Source of the DNA: Aminobacter sp. HY435
GTDB taxonomy: Bacteria > Pseudomonadota > Alphaproteobacteria > Rhizobiales > Rhizobiaceae
DNA length: 64,000 bases
Assembly (NCBI RefSeq): GCF_027568395.1
Contig: NZ_JANKZL010000004.1
Location: forward strand, 124,001-188,000
Direction of reading: 5' to 3'
In this document: one piece after another, positions 53,905 through 63,383 of the stretch
Numbering within the stretch: position 1 is the first letter of the stretch
Layout of the letters: the number at the start of each line of letters is the position of its first letter
Program-made: the position numbers and the translations under genes
Notes under the pieces: generated by a model
Databases searched by the model: none
Seen by the model: the letters and a program-made list of their open reading frames with translations, nothing else
Told to the model about the DNA's origin: nothing

Positions 53905-55257
53905 TTAGCCGATCAGGGCGCGGTTGATGGATTCAGCCGCGTCGCGCCCTTGCGCCACAGCCGAGACGGTCAGGTCGTCGCCACCGGCAATGCAGTCGCC
54001 GCCGGCCCAAACCCTGGCGAGCGACGTGCGCCCCTCGCCATCGACCTTGATGCGGCCGCCTTCCATGGCAACCGAGGGGCCGCTGCCGTTGAGTGCCGCC
54101 GGCTCGAAACTCTGGCCGATCGCCTTGAACACCTGGTCGGCGGCGAGCCTGACGACCTCGCCTGTACCCGAGAGCTTGTCGCCCTTCATGGCGGTGTATT
54201 CGAGCTCGATGGCAACGACCTTGCCGCCTTCGGAGATCACCTGCTTTGGCTGCAGCCAGTGACGGATGACGACGCCGTTGGCGGCGGCAAGATCCTGCTC
54301 GAACACCGAGGCGTTCATGTTCTCCTGGCCGCGCCGGTAACAGATCGTCACCTCCTCGGCACCGAGCAATTTGGACTGGACGGCGGCGTCGATGGCCGTC
54401 ATGCCGCCACCGATGACGACGACGCGGCGCCCGACCGGCAGGCCGGCGAGATCTGTCGACTGGCGCAGCACCGAGATGAAGTCGACGGCGTTGGAGACGC
54501 CGTTGGCGTCCTCGCCATCGGCGCGCAGCGCATTGACGCCGGCGAGGCCGAGGCCGAGGAACACCGCATCATAAAAAGCGGTGAGGTCGGCGAGATGATA
54601 GTCGCGGCCAAGCGCCTTGCCGTTCTCGGTATTGATGCCGCCGATCGCGGTCACATAGTCGACCTCGGCCTGGGCGAAGTCGTCGGTGCTCTTGTAGGCG
54701 GCGATGCCGTATTCGTTGAGACCGCCGGACTTGGGCCGCGCCTCGAGGATTGTCACGTCATGGCCGTGGCGCGCGAGACGGTGCGCAGCAGCGAGCCCCG
54801 CGGGACCTGCGCCGACGACGGCGACCTTCTTGCCGGTCGAGGCGGCGCGCTTGTAGAACTGCTTGCCCTCCTCCATCGCAACGTCGGTGGCGTAGCGCTG
54901 CAGGCGGCCGATCTGCACCGGCTTGCCCTCGGCGACCTCGCGGACACAGACCTCCTCGCACAGCGTCTCGGTCGGGCAGACGCGGGCGCACATGCCGCCG
55001 AGAATGTTCTGGTCAAAGATGGTCTTGGCCGATCCGAGCGGATTGCCGGTCGCGATCTGGCGGATGAACATCGGGATGTCGATGGAGGTCGGACATGCCT
55101 GCATGCACGGGGCGTCGTAGCAGAAGTAGCAACGATCAGCCTCGACCAGCGCTTCGTGATGGTCGAGCGGCGGGTGCAGATCCGAAAAATTCTCGGCGTA
55201 TTGAGCGGACTCAAGGCGGCCGCCGACGATGCCTTCCTTGAAAAGACCTTCTGCCAT
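53905..55257 (-). CDS. preT: PreT, NAD-dependent dihydropyrimidine dehydrogenase subunit
   Basis: A 450-residue FAD/Fe-S oxidoreductase of the GltD/PreT family. The N-terminal Fe-S domain has CYFCYDAPCMQACPTSIDIP and GGMCARVCPTETLCEEVC; the FAD fold VVGAGPAGLAAAHRLARHGHDVTILE and the NAD(P)H fold VVVIGGGMTAIDAAVQ follow, and WAGGDC ends the active part. Electrons pass from NADH to PreA. ATG 55257 has GGGGAAC upstream and is preferred to 55299. A RutR-like operator lies 52 bp upstream, and preA follows after 11 bp. Confidence 0.95.
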   Translation of the reverse strand: MAEGLFKEGIVGGRLESAQYAENFSDLHPPLDHHEALVEADRCYFCYDAPCMQACPTSIDIPMFIRQIATGNPLGSAKTIFDQNILGGMCARVCPTETLCEEVCVREVAEGKPVQIGRLQRYATDVAMEEGKQFYKRAASTGKKVAVVGAGPAGLAAAHRLARHGHDVTILEARPKSGGLNEYGIAAYKSTDDFAQAEVDYVTAIGGINTENGKALGRDYHLADLTAFYDAVFLGLGLAGVNALRADGEDANGVSNAVDFISVLRQSTDLAGLPVGRRVVVIGGGMTAIDAAVQSKLLGAEEVTICYRRGQENMNASVFEQDLAAANGVVIRHWLQPKQVISEGGKVVAIELEYTAMKGDKLSGTGEVVRLAADQVFKAIGQSFEPAALNGSGPSVAMEGGRIKVDGEGRTSLARVWAGGDCIAGGDDLTVSAVAQGRDAAESINRALIG

Positions 55258-55309
55258 TCCAGTTCCCCAGTTTTTATTGGTTTTGAGGAAGCGTAGCACT
55301 TTCTATTTT

Positions 55310-55325
55310 TTTATCAATTGGTCAA
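55310..55325. promoter_or_regulatory. RutR-box-like palindrome upstream of preT
   Basis: Read on the minus strand, TTGACCAATTGATAAA matches 14 of 16 positions of the RutR consensus, two being unconstrained. The left half TTGACCA is perfect. A second TAACCAGTTGAAAAG lies 10 bp away and might be a weaker half-site. It is 52 bp before the preT start. Confidence 0.65.
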
Positions 55326-55525
55326 TTTTCGAGCTAACCAGTTGAAAAGTCTCAAAAATAACATGACTTTTGTAGTCATGATTTGCATCGGATATTTTCG
55401 GCGCCGCAGTAATTTTCGCGACGCTGTCGGAATTCCGTCCGGGTCGGCGTCCTATGATGGTTCCGCTGCGTCACCGGCGATCCGCATGCCGGCGAAAGAC
55501 GGCAGCCACGCAAGGGAGCCAGATC

Positions 55526-56302
55526 ATGCCCCATACCCCGCAATCCTTCTTCTGGTACGAACTGATGACGTCCGACCTCGACGCTGCCGAGGCCTTCTAC
55601 AAAGCCGTGGTGGGCTGGCGTGCCGAGCCCTTCGACAAGGCGCCAGGCATGCCCCGCTACATCATCGTCAATGCCGGCGACCGTGGAGTCGGCGGGTTGA
55701 TGACCCTGCCCGAGGATGCCAGGAAAATGGGCATGCCGCCCGCCTGGCTCGGCTACATCCACACTACGGATGTCGATGCCGCGGTGGCGAAGCTTGCAAG
55801 GGCCGGCGGCACCGTTCACCGCGCGCCTGACGACATACCGGGCGTCGGCCGCTTCGCCGTCGTCGCCGACCCGCAAGGAGCAGCCTTCATGGTCCTGCAG
55901 CCAAATGGTCCCGACCAGCCGGCGGTGCCGCTGGATACACTGGGGCATGTCGGCTGGCATGAACTCTTCACCACCGACTGGCAAAAGGCGCTCGATTTCT
56001 ATTCGAGCCAGTTCGGCTGGGGCAAGGACGAACAGTTCGACATGGGCGAGATGGGCATCTACCAGATGTTCAACGCCGGCGCCGGCATGATCGGCGGCAT
56101 GATGAACAAGCCCGAGCAGATCCCGGTGCCGGTCTGGCAGTTCTATTTCAACGTCGCCGCGATCGACGCCGCCACAAAGCGCGTGACCGACAATGGCGGC
56201 AAGGTCGTGATGGGTCCGATGGAGGTGCCCGGCGGCCAGTGGATCGTGCAATGCCAGGACCCGCAGGGCGCCCATTTCGCCTTGCTGGCAGCGGTCAGGT
56301 AG
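55526..56302 (+). CDS. VOC-family (glyoxalase/dioxygenase fold) protein
   Basis: A 258-residue protein with two VOC repeats, residues about 5-120 and 135-255: FFWYELMTSDLDAAEAFYKAVVGWRAEPFD and GWHELFTTDWQKALDFYSSQFGWG are the paired starts, and AVVADPQGAAFMVLQP and QCQDPQGAHFALLAA the ends. The double-domain form is common in Rhizobiales and its substrate is unknown. AGGGAG eight bases before ATG 55526 supports the start; the frame is open to 55454. Its promoter region also contains the RutR-like site. Confidence 0.82.
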   Translation: MPHTPQSFFWYELMTSDLDAAEAFYKAVVGWRAEPFDKAPGMPRYIIVNAGDRGVGGLMTLPEDARKMGMPPAWLGYIHTTDVDAAVAKLARAGGTVHRAPDDIPGVGRFAVVADPQGAAFMVLQPNGPDQPAVPLDTLGHVGWHELFTTDWQKALDFYSSQFGWGKDEQFDMGEMGIYQMFNAGAGMIGGMMNKPEQIPVPVWQFYFNVAAIDAATKRVTDNGGKVVMGPMEVPGGQWIVQCQDPQGAHFALLAAVR

Positions 56303-56400
56303 ACACGGCGACGGCGCCGTCTTTCGGTGCAGGGCGCCGTCCGTTGCGACCGTCGTCCCGGGCGAGCAATGTTGTTCTGAACCGCAGCGGCGGCATCTTC

Positions 56401-56674
56401 GTCACGGCATGGATCCCCGGGACGCCACGACGGCGCTACGCGCCTGCGGCGCCCGAGGATGACGGAGGTGGAAGCGCCCGGTGCCAATCGCCAACGTCGG
56501 CTCGAAATGCTGGCCGGACACATGCCTGTCCCGCATCAAATGCAGGCATGCCGAGTTCGCTTCTGAAGGCAAGACAACGTAGGCCATTGGCCAAGGGCGT
56601 ATTTACCTCCGTCATCCTCGGGTCGGAGCGCGAGGGAAGCGAGCGGCGGAGATCCCGGGGATCCATGCCGTGAC
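56401..56674. repeat. Paired inverted copies of an intergenic repeat
   Basis: Two copies of one repeat lie in opposite orientation. 56401-56422 is the perfect reverse complement of 56653-56674 (core ATGGATCCCCGGG), and 56452-56469 of 56605-56622 (core CGAGGATGACGG). Each copy is about 70 bp, with a spacer of 135 bp. The rest of the 56303-56789 intergenic region contains no gene that I can support. Confidence 0.75.
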
Positions 56675-56789
56675 GGCGGATCTCGCGCAGCGGCGCAGGA
56701 AGCGGAAGACCCTTGGTAGCCAGAAGCGACGCATCAGTGTCGTGCCCAACAAAAATATCCGCACGACCGTGGAGAAGCACTCCCCGCCC

Positions 56790-58916
56790 TCACCTCTCGG
56801 TCGCGATGTCGTGCGCGCCGCCCTTGCCCAGGCTGATGACCGGCTCCATCGCGTCGAAGGCGCTGGGCGGCAGGTGGCATTTGATCTGGTGACCGTCACC
56901 GAATTCGCGCACCGGCGGCACCTGGGTTTCGCAGAGATTGCCCGGCACCTGGCTCTTGTAGCGACAGCGCGTCTGGAACGGACAGCCTGATGGCGGGTTC
57001 ATCGCCGAAGGAATGTCGCCTTCCAGAACGATGTGCTTTTTCACGACGCTCGTGTCGGCGATCGGGATCGCCGACAGAAGCGCCTCCGTATAGGGGTGGT
57101 AGGGCGGCGAGAATATCTGGTCGGTGGTGCCCTGCTCGACGATGTGACCGAGATACATGACAACCACGCGGTCGGCGATGTAGCGCACGACGGAGAGGTC
57201 ATGGCTGATGAACAGCATCGTCGTCTTCGACTTGCGCTGGATGTCCATCAGAAGCTCGGTGACAGCCGCCTGTACCGAGACGTCAAGCGCCGAGACGGGC
57301 TCGTCGGCGACCACGACGCGGGCATTGCCGGCAAAGGCGCGGGCCACGCCGATGCGCTGTTTCTGTCCGCCCGACAGCTGGCGCGGCATGCGTGTGGCGA
57401 AGGCGCGCGGCAGCTTCACCAGATCGAGCAACTCGTTCATCCGCTCGCGCCGCTCGTTGGCATTCTTGCCGACGCCGAATTTCTCCAGGGTGCGGACGAT
57501 CTGCGAGCCGACCGAATGGCTGGGGTTGAGCGTGTCGAACGGGTTCTGGAACACCATCTGGATCGACGACACCGTGGCGACGTCGCGGTCCTCGATGCCG
57601 GTCGACTGGATTTCCTTGTTGCCGAGCAGCACCTTGCCCGAGCTTGCCGTTTCGAGCCCGAGCAGCACCTTGGCCAGCGTCGACTTCCCGCAGCCGCTTT
57701 CGCCGACGATGGCAACCGTCTCGGATTCGCGCGCCTCGAAGCTGATCGTCTCGTTGGCCTTGACCACACGGCCTTCGCTTGAGCCGAACACCTCGCTGCC
57801 ACCGACCCGGTAATATTTCTTCAGGTCGTCGATCTTGAGAACCGTGGCGCCCGGCTTGATTTTCTCATGCTTCTTGTCGGCGCCGGGCGGCAGGGCTGCC
57901 CAGTCTATCTCGTTGAAGCGGACGCAGCGGCTGAAATGGCCGTCATGGCCGGCGACCGGCAGCATCGCGATTTCGGCGGCGTTGCAGACGCCCTCGACGA
58001 AATGGTGGCAGCGCGGGCCGAAATTGCAGCCCTTGGGGCGCTGGTGCGGCAGCGGCAGCTGGCCCGGGATGGCGACCAGCGGCCGCGAGTTCTTGTCGGC
58101 GCCGGGCAGCGGGATCGAGCGGAACAGCCCTTGCGTATAGGGGTGACGCATCCGGTCGAACACGTCCTTGATAGAGCCGGTCTCGACCGCCTCACCCGAA
58201 TACATGACCGTGATGCGGTCGCAGGTCTCGAGGATCAGGCCGAGATTGTGCGACACGAAGATCATCGACGTGCCGAACTGCTTGCCCAATCCCTTGACCA
58301 GCTGGACGATGCCGGCCTCGACGGTGACGTCGAGCGCGGTCGTGGGCTCGTCCAGCAGCAGGAGCGCCGGCTTCGACAGCAGCGCCATGGCGATGACGAT
58401 GCGTTGCTGCTGCCCGCCGGAAAGCTGGTGCGGATAGGAGCGCATCATGCGCTCGGGATCGGGCAGCTTGACCGCGCGGACCATTTCCAGCGCCCTGCCA
58501 TAGGCCTCTTCCTTCGACACCTTGTCGTGGATCAGCGGCACTTCCATCAGCTGCTGGCCGACCTTCATCGCCGGGTTCAGGCTCGCCATCGGCTCCTGGT
58601 AGATCATGGCGATCTTGTTGCCGCGGATGGCGCGCAACTCGTCTTCCGACAGTTCGCCCATGTCCCTGCCCTGGAACTTGATGCGCCCGCCGACGATCTT
58701 TCCGATGTTGGAGAGGTCGCGCATGATGCCGAGCGACACGGTCGACTTGCCACAGCCGCTCTCGCCGACGATGCCCATCGCCTCGCCCGGCATGACGGTG
58801 CACGAGAAATCCATCACCGCGGGAATCTCGCCGGCGCGGGTGAAGAACGAGATCGAGAGGTTCTCGATCTCGAGGATCGGTTCCTGGCCAGCGGCGTTTC
58901 TGACGGTCTCGTTCAT
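56790..58916 (-). CDS. Fused double ATPase of a peptide/nickel-type ABC importer (DppD-DppF)
   Basis: A 708-residue protein with two OppD/OppF-type ATPases. The first (about 12-340) has Walker A GIVGESGCGKSTVSLG and the OppDF cluster-binding-like cysteines in NFGPRCHHFVEGVCN; the second (about 360-690) has a second GIVGESGCGKST-like VAIVGESGCGKSTLAKV, LSGGQKQRIGVARAF and a second Cys-rich tail PFQTRCRYKSQVPGNLCE. Signature LSGGQQQRIVIAMAL and Walker B LLLLDEPTTALD are in the first half. The frame is open to 61058, but ATG 58916 has AGGAGAG upstream. In most bacteria these are two genes. Confidence 0.9.
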   Translation of the reverse strand: MNETVRNAAGQEPILEIENLSISFFTRAGEIPAVMDFSCTVMPGEAMGIVGESGCGKSTVSLGIMRDLSNIGKIVGGRIKFQGRDMGELSEDELRAIRGNKIAMIYQEPMASLNPAMKVGQQLMEVPLIHDKVSKEEAYGRALEMVRAVKLPDPERMMRSYPHQLSGGQQQRIVIAMALLSKPALLLLDEPTTALDVTVEAGIVQLVKGLGKQFGTSMIFVSHNLGLILETCDRITVMYSGEAVETGSIKDVFDRMRHPYTQGLFRSIPLPGADKNSRPLVAIPGQLPLPHQRPKGCNFGPRCHHFVEGVCNAAEIAMLPVAGHDGHFSRCVRFNEIDWAALPPGADKKHEKIKPGATVLKIDDLKKYYRVGGSEVFGSSEGRVVKANETISFEARESETVAIVGESGCGKSTLAKVLLGLETASSGKVLLGNKEIQSTGIEDRDVATVSSIQMVFQNPFDTLNPSHSVGSQIVRTLEKFGVGKNANERRERMNELLDLVKLPRAFATRMPRQLSGGQKQRIGVARAFAGNARVVVADEPVSALDVSVQAAVTELLMDIQRKSKTTMLFISHDLSVVRYIADRVVVMYLGHIVEQGTTDQIFSPPYHPYTEALLSAIPIADTSVVKKHIVLEGDIPSAMNPPSGCPFQTRCRYKSQVPGNLCETQVPPVREFGDGHQIKCHLPPSAFDAMEPVISLGKGGAHDIATER

Positions 58917-58961
58917 CGACGTCTCTCCTGGCGGTGGAGGTGCCTTGTCACAGAATAGTCG

Positions 58962-59041
58962 CCCCCCACTCCGCCTCGCTGCGCGAGGCACCTCTCCCCC
59001 GCTCGACGGGGGAGAGGTGGCCCGAAGGGCCGGAGTGGGGG
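58962..59041. repeat. Nested palindrome inside the peptide-transporter operon
   Basis: The outer arms CCCCCACTCCG (58963-58973) and CGGAGTGGGGG (59031-59041) surround inner 13-bp arms 58989-59001 and 59007-59019 (CACCTCTCCCCCG and its complement) with a 5-bp loop. It is a Rhizobiales-type intergenic repeat that would form a strong RNA hairpin between the permease and ATPase genes. Confidence 0.75.
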
Positions 59042-59059
59042 TCGACCGAACATCAAGCC

Positions 59060-60217
59060 TCAGTCCTTCATCGATTGTTCGCGCAGCGCATCGGCCAGAA
59101 GGTTGAGGCCGAGCACGAACGACATCAGGGCGAAAGTCGGCGGCAGTGCCGGATGGATGAAGGAGCGCAGCAGGCGACTGGCGTCCTTGATCGCCGTGCC
59201 CCAGTCCGGACTTTCGGGCGCGAGGCCCAGTCCGAAATAGCCGAGCGTGCCGAGCAGGATGGTGGTGTAGCCGATGCGCAGGCAGGCATCGACGATCAGC
59301 GGCCCGCGCGCGTTGGGCAGGATCTCCCACAGCATGATGTACCACGGCCGCTCGCCGCGCGTCTGGGCGGCGGAGACGTAGTCGCGCGTCTTGATGTCCA
59401 TGGTGAGACCCCGGACGATGCGGAACACACCCGGGCTGGAGGCGAAGACGACGGCGACGAAGATGTTGAGCTGGTTGGGGTCGATGGAGATGATGCCGAG
59501 CGGATCGGCGTTGAAGACGAGGCCGGCATAGACCCAGCCGCCGAGCAGCAGCGTCAGCCCGACATAGGGATAGAGCTTTTCCGGTCGCGTCTTGAAGCGG
59601 GTGTAAAACAGCACCGTGAAGAAGATGATCGGAAACAGGAAGAACACGCCTGCCATCGCATAGGGGATCGGCGTGTCCATGATGCCGGGCGTCACCAGCA
59701 GGTAAAACAGCAGGATGACGGGAAAGGCCAGCACCAGGTTGGCGAGGAACGACAGGAAGGCGTCGATCTTGCCACCATAGTAGCCGGCCGGCAGGCCAAG
59801 GGTGATGCCGACCATCAGCGCGAAGGCGGTGGCCGCCGGCGCGATGATCAGCACGATCTGGCTGCCGAACACCATGCGCGAGAACACGTCGCGAGACAGC
59901 TTGTCGCCGCCGAACAGGTAGGTTTTGCCGCTGTCCGGCACGATGGCGCCCGGCAGCGCGTCCTTCATGATCGGGATCTGGGCCAGCGGATCGAACGGCG
60001 CGACGCGCGACGCAAAGATCGCCGTGAACAGCCAGAAGAAGCAGATGAACACGCCTGATATGCCGACGCCGCTGTCGTAGAGCTGGCCGTAGAGGCCGAG
60101 GTGCTTGCGGAAATTGAAGCTGGCGAAGAGCACGATGGCCATGGCAAGCCATACCGGCCAGAACTGGTAGAGCACACCCAGGACGATCTGGAAGGCGCCG
60201 ATGTATTCGATCTGCAT
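59060..60217 (-). CDS. Peptide-type ABC transporter permease (DppC/OppC)
   Basis: A 385-residue permease. Two N-terminal helices with a periplasmic loop are followed by the MetI-like core; KTYLFGGDKLSRDVFSRMVFGSQIVLI and the EAA loop YVSAAQTRGERPWYIMLWEILPNARGPLI are seen. The insertion FKTRPEKLYPYVGLTLLLGG within the core makes it about 80 residues longer than DppC, so it is a divergent subgroup. It lies 12 bp downstream of the DppB-like gene. Confidence 0.88.
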   Translation of the reverse strand: MQIEYIGAFQIVLGVLYQFWPVWLAMAIVLFASFNFRKHLGLYGQLYDSGVGISGVFICFFWLFTAIFASRVAPFDPLAQIPIMKDALPGAIVPDSGKTYLFGGDKLSRDVFSRMVFGSQIVLIIAPAATAFALMVGITLGLPAGYYGGKIDAFLSFLANLVLAFPVILLFYLLVTPGIMDTPIPYAMAGVFFLFPIIFFTVLFYTRFKTRPEKLYPYVGLTLLLGGWVYAGLVFNADPLGIISIDPNQLNIFVAVVFASSPGVFRIVRGLTMDIKTRDYVSAAQTRGERPWYIMLWEILPNARGPLIVDACLRIGYTTILLGTLGYFGLGLAPESPDWGTAIKDASRLLRSFIHPALPPTFALMSFVLGLNLLADALREQSMKD

Positions 60218-60229
60218 GCGGCGCGCTCC

Positions 60230-61264
60230 CTATTGAACCCTGATGCGTGGATTGAGGTAGGCGTAACCGATGTCGGAAATCAGCTGGGTGATCAGCACGA
60301 TGAACACCGAGACCAACGAGCAGCCAAGCAGCAGGTCGATGTCGTTGTTGCCGGCTGCCTCGACCAGCGTGTAGCCGAAGCCCTGGTAACGGAACATCAC
60401 CTCGACGATGACGACGCCGGTGAGCAGCCACGGGAACTGCAGCATGATGACGGTGAATGGTGCAATGAGCGCGTTGCGCAGCGCGTGCTTGACCACGACA
60501 TTGCCGAACGACAGGCCCTTGAGGCGCGCGGTGCGGATATATTGCTGCGTCATCACCTCGACCATCGAGGCGCGCGTCATGCGGGCGATGTAGCCGATGC
60601 CGTAGACGGCCAGCGTCATGACCGGCAGCGTGAAATTGTAGAAGGTGATGCCCTGGCTGGCGGAAGCCGCCGAGCCGTTCAGCCAGCCGAGCCACGACGC
60701 GAAGATGACGGTGAAGATGACGCCCGAGACATATTCGGGCGTGGCGGTGGTGGCGATCGAGGCGACGGACAATGTCCTGTCGAGGCGCGAGCCCTCGCGC
60801 ATGCCGGCAAGGATGCCGATCAGCAAGGCTATGGGGACCATCGTCACGAGCACCCAGAACATCAGGATGCCGGTGGCGCCGAGGGCCGGAAACAGCTTGG
60901 CGGCGACCGAGGTCTTGAACTTGGTCGAGCAGCCGAAATTGCCCTGCAGGACGCCAGCGAAAGCCGGCTCGGAGGGTTCGTCGCAGAAGCGGAAGCGCGG
61001 CGTCGCAGCGCCCGTTGCCGGGTCGATGTTGGGCTGCTTCTTGACCACGCCCAGCCATTGGCCATAGCGGATGAAGAAGTTCTCGCGATAGCCGTTCTTG
61101 ACCAGCCAGCTCTCAAGCTGGTCGGAGGTCGTGCGCATCTCGGTCTGGCTGATCGCCAGCTTCTTTAGATTGGGCTCGAGGTTGACGAGGAAGAACACCA
61201 CAAGCGTCAGGCACAGCATGGTCAGCGCCATCGTGCCCAGGCGTCGGATGATGAATGTGAGCAT
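60230..61264 (-). CDS. Peptide-type ABC transporter permease (DppB/OppB)
   Basis: A 344-residue permease. It starts with the classical MLTFIIRRLGTMALTMLCLTLVVFFLVNLEP, then a long periplasmic loop and the EAA loop QYIRTARLKGLSFGNVVVKHALRNALIAPFTVI. It would form the transmembrane channel with the DppC-like subunit. The periplasmic loop contains the pair CDEPSEPAFAGVLQGNFGCS, which could form a disulfide. ATG 61264 is at the correct position for the family. Confidence 0.9.
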   Translation of the reverse strand: MLTFIIRRLGTMALTMLCLTLVVFFLVNLEPNLKKLAISQTEMRTTSDQLESWLVKNGYRENFFIRYGQWLGVVKKQPNIDPATGAATPRFRFCDEPSEPAFAGVLQGNFGCSTKFKTSVAAKLFPALGATGILMFWVLVTMVPIALLIGILAGMREGSRLDRTLSVASIATTATPEYVSGVIFTVIFASWLGWLNGSAASASQGITFYNFTLPVMTLAVYGIGYIARMTRASMVEVMTQQYIRTARLKGLSFGNVVVKHALRNALIAPFTVIMLQFPWLLTGVVIVEVMFRYQGFGYTLVEAAGNNDIDLLLGCSLVSVFIVLITQLISDIGYAYLNPRIRVQ

Positions 61265-61365
61265 GTGCGTCCCCTGCCTTGATGGGTTTGGGGTCCGTGC
61301 CGATCAACCCTGCTTCAAGAGGAGGAAGGGGCGCAAGGCGCCCCCTCCAGGCTGCTTACCCGAGG

Positions 61366-63021
61366 TCATGCCTCGGAGAGCCAGACCTTGCCGTAGTCGT
61401 GCTCGAAGGTCGGGTGCATGCCGTGGTTCTTCACGGCCGCCGTCGAGTGGTTGTAGAGCTTGCGCCAGAACGGCTGGATGATGATGCCGGACTCCTGCAG
61501 CGTCAGCTCGATGTCCTTCATCATGTCCTTGCGCTTCTCGGCGTCGGCGACGGCAAGCGCTGCGTTCAGCTTCTTGTCCCATTCCGGGTTCGACCAGGCG
61601 CTTTCGTTCCATGCCTCGCCGGTGCGGTAGGCCAGTGCCAGAACCTGCACGCCGAGCGGGCGCATGTTCCAGTTGGTCATCGAGAACGGATACTTGGTCC
61701 AGTCGTTCCAGAAGGTCGAGCCCGGCAGAACCGTGCGCTTGACCTTGATGCCGGCCTCGCGCAGCTGGGCGGCGATGGCGTCGCCGGTGTTCTTGTGCCA
61801 GTCCTCGTCGACCGTGATCAGCTCGTGCTCGAAATCGGCCTGGCCGGCTTCCGCCATCATCGCCTTGGCGGCGGCAATGTCGCGCGTCTGCTTGGGCAGC
61901 TCGAAATACTCCGGATGGATCGGCGCGACATGGTGGTTTTCGGCCGCCGTGCCGGCATTGCCGTAGCCGAGCTGCAGCACCACCGCGTTGTCGACGGCCT
62001 TGTGCAGCGCCTGGCGCACCTTCTGGTCGTCATAGGGCTTGTTGGCGACGTTGGTGCGGGCAACGATGGTTGCCGCGGTCACGACTTCCGACTTCACCAG
62101 GCCGAGGCCGTCGAGGATCGAGACGTAGTCGGCTGAAGTCTCGAAGTTGGTGTGCACTTCGTTGGCCTCGAAGGCGCTGACCATGGCGGCCGGATCGGTG
62201 CCGTAGTCGATCAGCTCGACGCCATCGAGATAGACGTCGCCATTCCACCACTTGCCATCCTCGCGGCGCTTGTAGACGACCTTCTGGCCGACATCGTAGG
62301 ACACCAGTTCGAACGGGCCGGTGCCGATCGGGCAGGATTTGAAGTCGCCGCCCTTCTCGTCGAAGCTCTTGTGCACGATGAGGCCGGGATAGTCGGTCAG
62401 GTTCGGGATGATCGCGATGTCCGACGAGGTCAGCTTCAGCTTGACCGTCATGTCGTCGACCTTCTCGACCGAGCCTTCGCGCAGCTTGCCCGTCTTTTCG
62501 TCGACCAGCGAGCCGAGGCGGCCGGGCATCGAATTGCCTTCGGCGCTCTTGTCGGCCCAGCGGGTGAAATTGAAGATCACGTCGTCGGCGTTGAACGGGT
62601 CGCCGTTGCTCCAGGTCACGCCCGGGCGGACATGCAGGACATATTCGGTGGCGTCGTCATTCACTTCCCAGCTTTCGAGCAGGTAGGGCTCGAAGGTGTA
62701 TTTGGCGGTGTACTTGACCAGCGGCTCGATCGCCTGGCGCTGGGCGTTGGCGATTTCCGACCAGTCGGCCTTGCGCGGATCCTTGGGATCCTTGATCCAC
62801 TGCGCGACCTTGAGCACGCCGCCCTTGGTCGGGGTTTCCTGCGCCAGCGCCTCTGTCGGGGCAACCAGACCGATCATGCCATAGGCCATCGCAGCCGAGG
62901 CGCCGAAGGTCGATGCCATCGCCAGAAACTCGCGGCGATCCATCTTTCCGTTGACGACTTCCTGTGCCAGCTCACGGATGTGGCCGGGGACAAGATCAGA
63001 ATTGCTCTTGTAGAATGTCAT
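61366..63021 (-). CDS. Periplasmic solute-binding protein, family 5 (peptide type), Tat-exported
   Basis: A 551-residue binding protein with a twin-arginine signal: [11 protein letters not shown] near residues 27-37, followed by a hydrophobic stretch ending EALAQE. The SBP_bac_5 domain has [41 protein letters not shown] and [21 protein letters not shown] cytoplasmic start of about 25 residues precedes the Tat motif. It delivers peptide or a related ligand to the permeases encoded next. Substrate is not predictable; oligopeptide, nickel and aromatic ligands all occur in this family. Confidence 0.92.
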   Translation of the reverse strand: MTFYKSNSDLVPGHIRELAQEVVNGKMDRREFLAMASTFGASAAMAYGMIGLVAPTEALAQETPTKGGVLKVAQWIKDPKDPRKADWSEIANAQRQAIEPLVKYTAKYTFEPYLLESWEVNDDATEYVLHVRPGVTWSNGDPFNADDVIFNFTRWADKSAEGNSMPGRLGSLVDEKTGKLREGSVEKVDDMTVKLKLTSSDIAIIPNLTDYPGLIVHKSFDEKGGDFKSCPIGTGPFELVSYDVGQKVVYKRREDGKWWNGDVYLDGVELIDYGTDPAAMVSAFEANEVHTNFETSADYVSILDGLGLVKSEVVTAATIVARTNVANKPYDDQKVRQALHKAVDNAVVLQLGYGNAGTAAENHHVAPIHPEYFELPKQTRDIAAAKAMMAEAGQADFEHELITVDEDWHKNTGDAIAAQLREAGIKVKRTVLPGSTFWNDWTKYPFSMTNWNMRPLGVQVLALAYRTGEAWNESAWSNPEWDKKLNAALAVADAEKRKDMMKDIELTLQESGIIIQPFWRKLYNHSTAAVKNHGMHPTFEHDYGKVWLSEA

Positions 63022-63383
63022 TTCCGTCTCCCATTGAATTGGCCTGTAACGTTACCTTTTCGCATCCGATTGCCGTTGTCAAAACGGTTGGATGTCGTAG
63101 TTCCCAGGTCCAAGTCTGCAATTTTGAGACGCAGGCAGTTCGCGCGATTACGACAGCATTGACGCAAAAATGCTAATGCTCGCCGGATTTGCCAAAATCT
63201 CCACGCCGGCCAACAAGGCCGCAAAAGCCGAGGCGAAGCCTTTGTTGGCCAGATTTCCGCGAAGCGTATGGTGCTGCCGAAAGACGCGGAGATGACCCGC
63301 GAAAAGGCGGAATGGGCCTTCGCGAAACCACCGTGCTCCGCCGATGAGATAGTGGCGATACGGCTTCGGTAGGAACGGACGGC
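63022..63383. other. Intergenic region, no supported gene
   Basis: This 362-bp stretch separates two minus-strand genes and should contain the promoter of the binding-protein gene. A 34-codon plus-strand frame (63268-63372) has no ribosome site and resembles no family I know; the reading frame around it is open further upstream, so it may be a gene remnant. Nothing else can be supported. Confidence 0.4.

Noticed and set aside
58917-61058. Upstream extension of the fused ATPase gene to 1422 codons
   Set aside because: The extension runs antisense-frame through two permease genes; the ATG at 58916 has a good Shine-Dalgarno and starts the ATPase domain.
63268-63372. 34-codon plus-strand frame before the intergenic repeat
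   Set aside because: No ribosome site or recognisable product; kept only as a possible remnant in the intergenic note.
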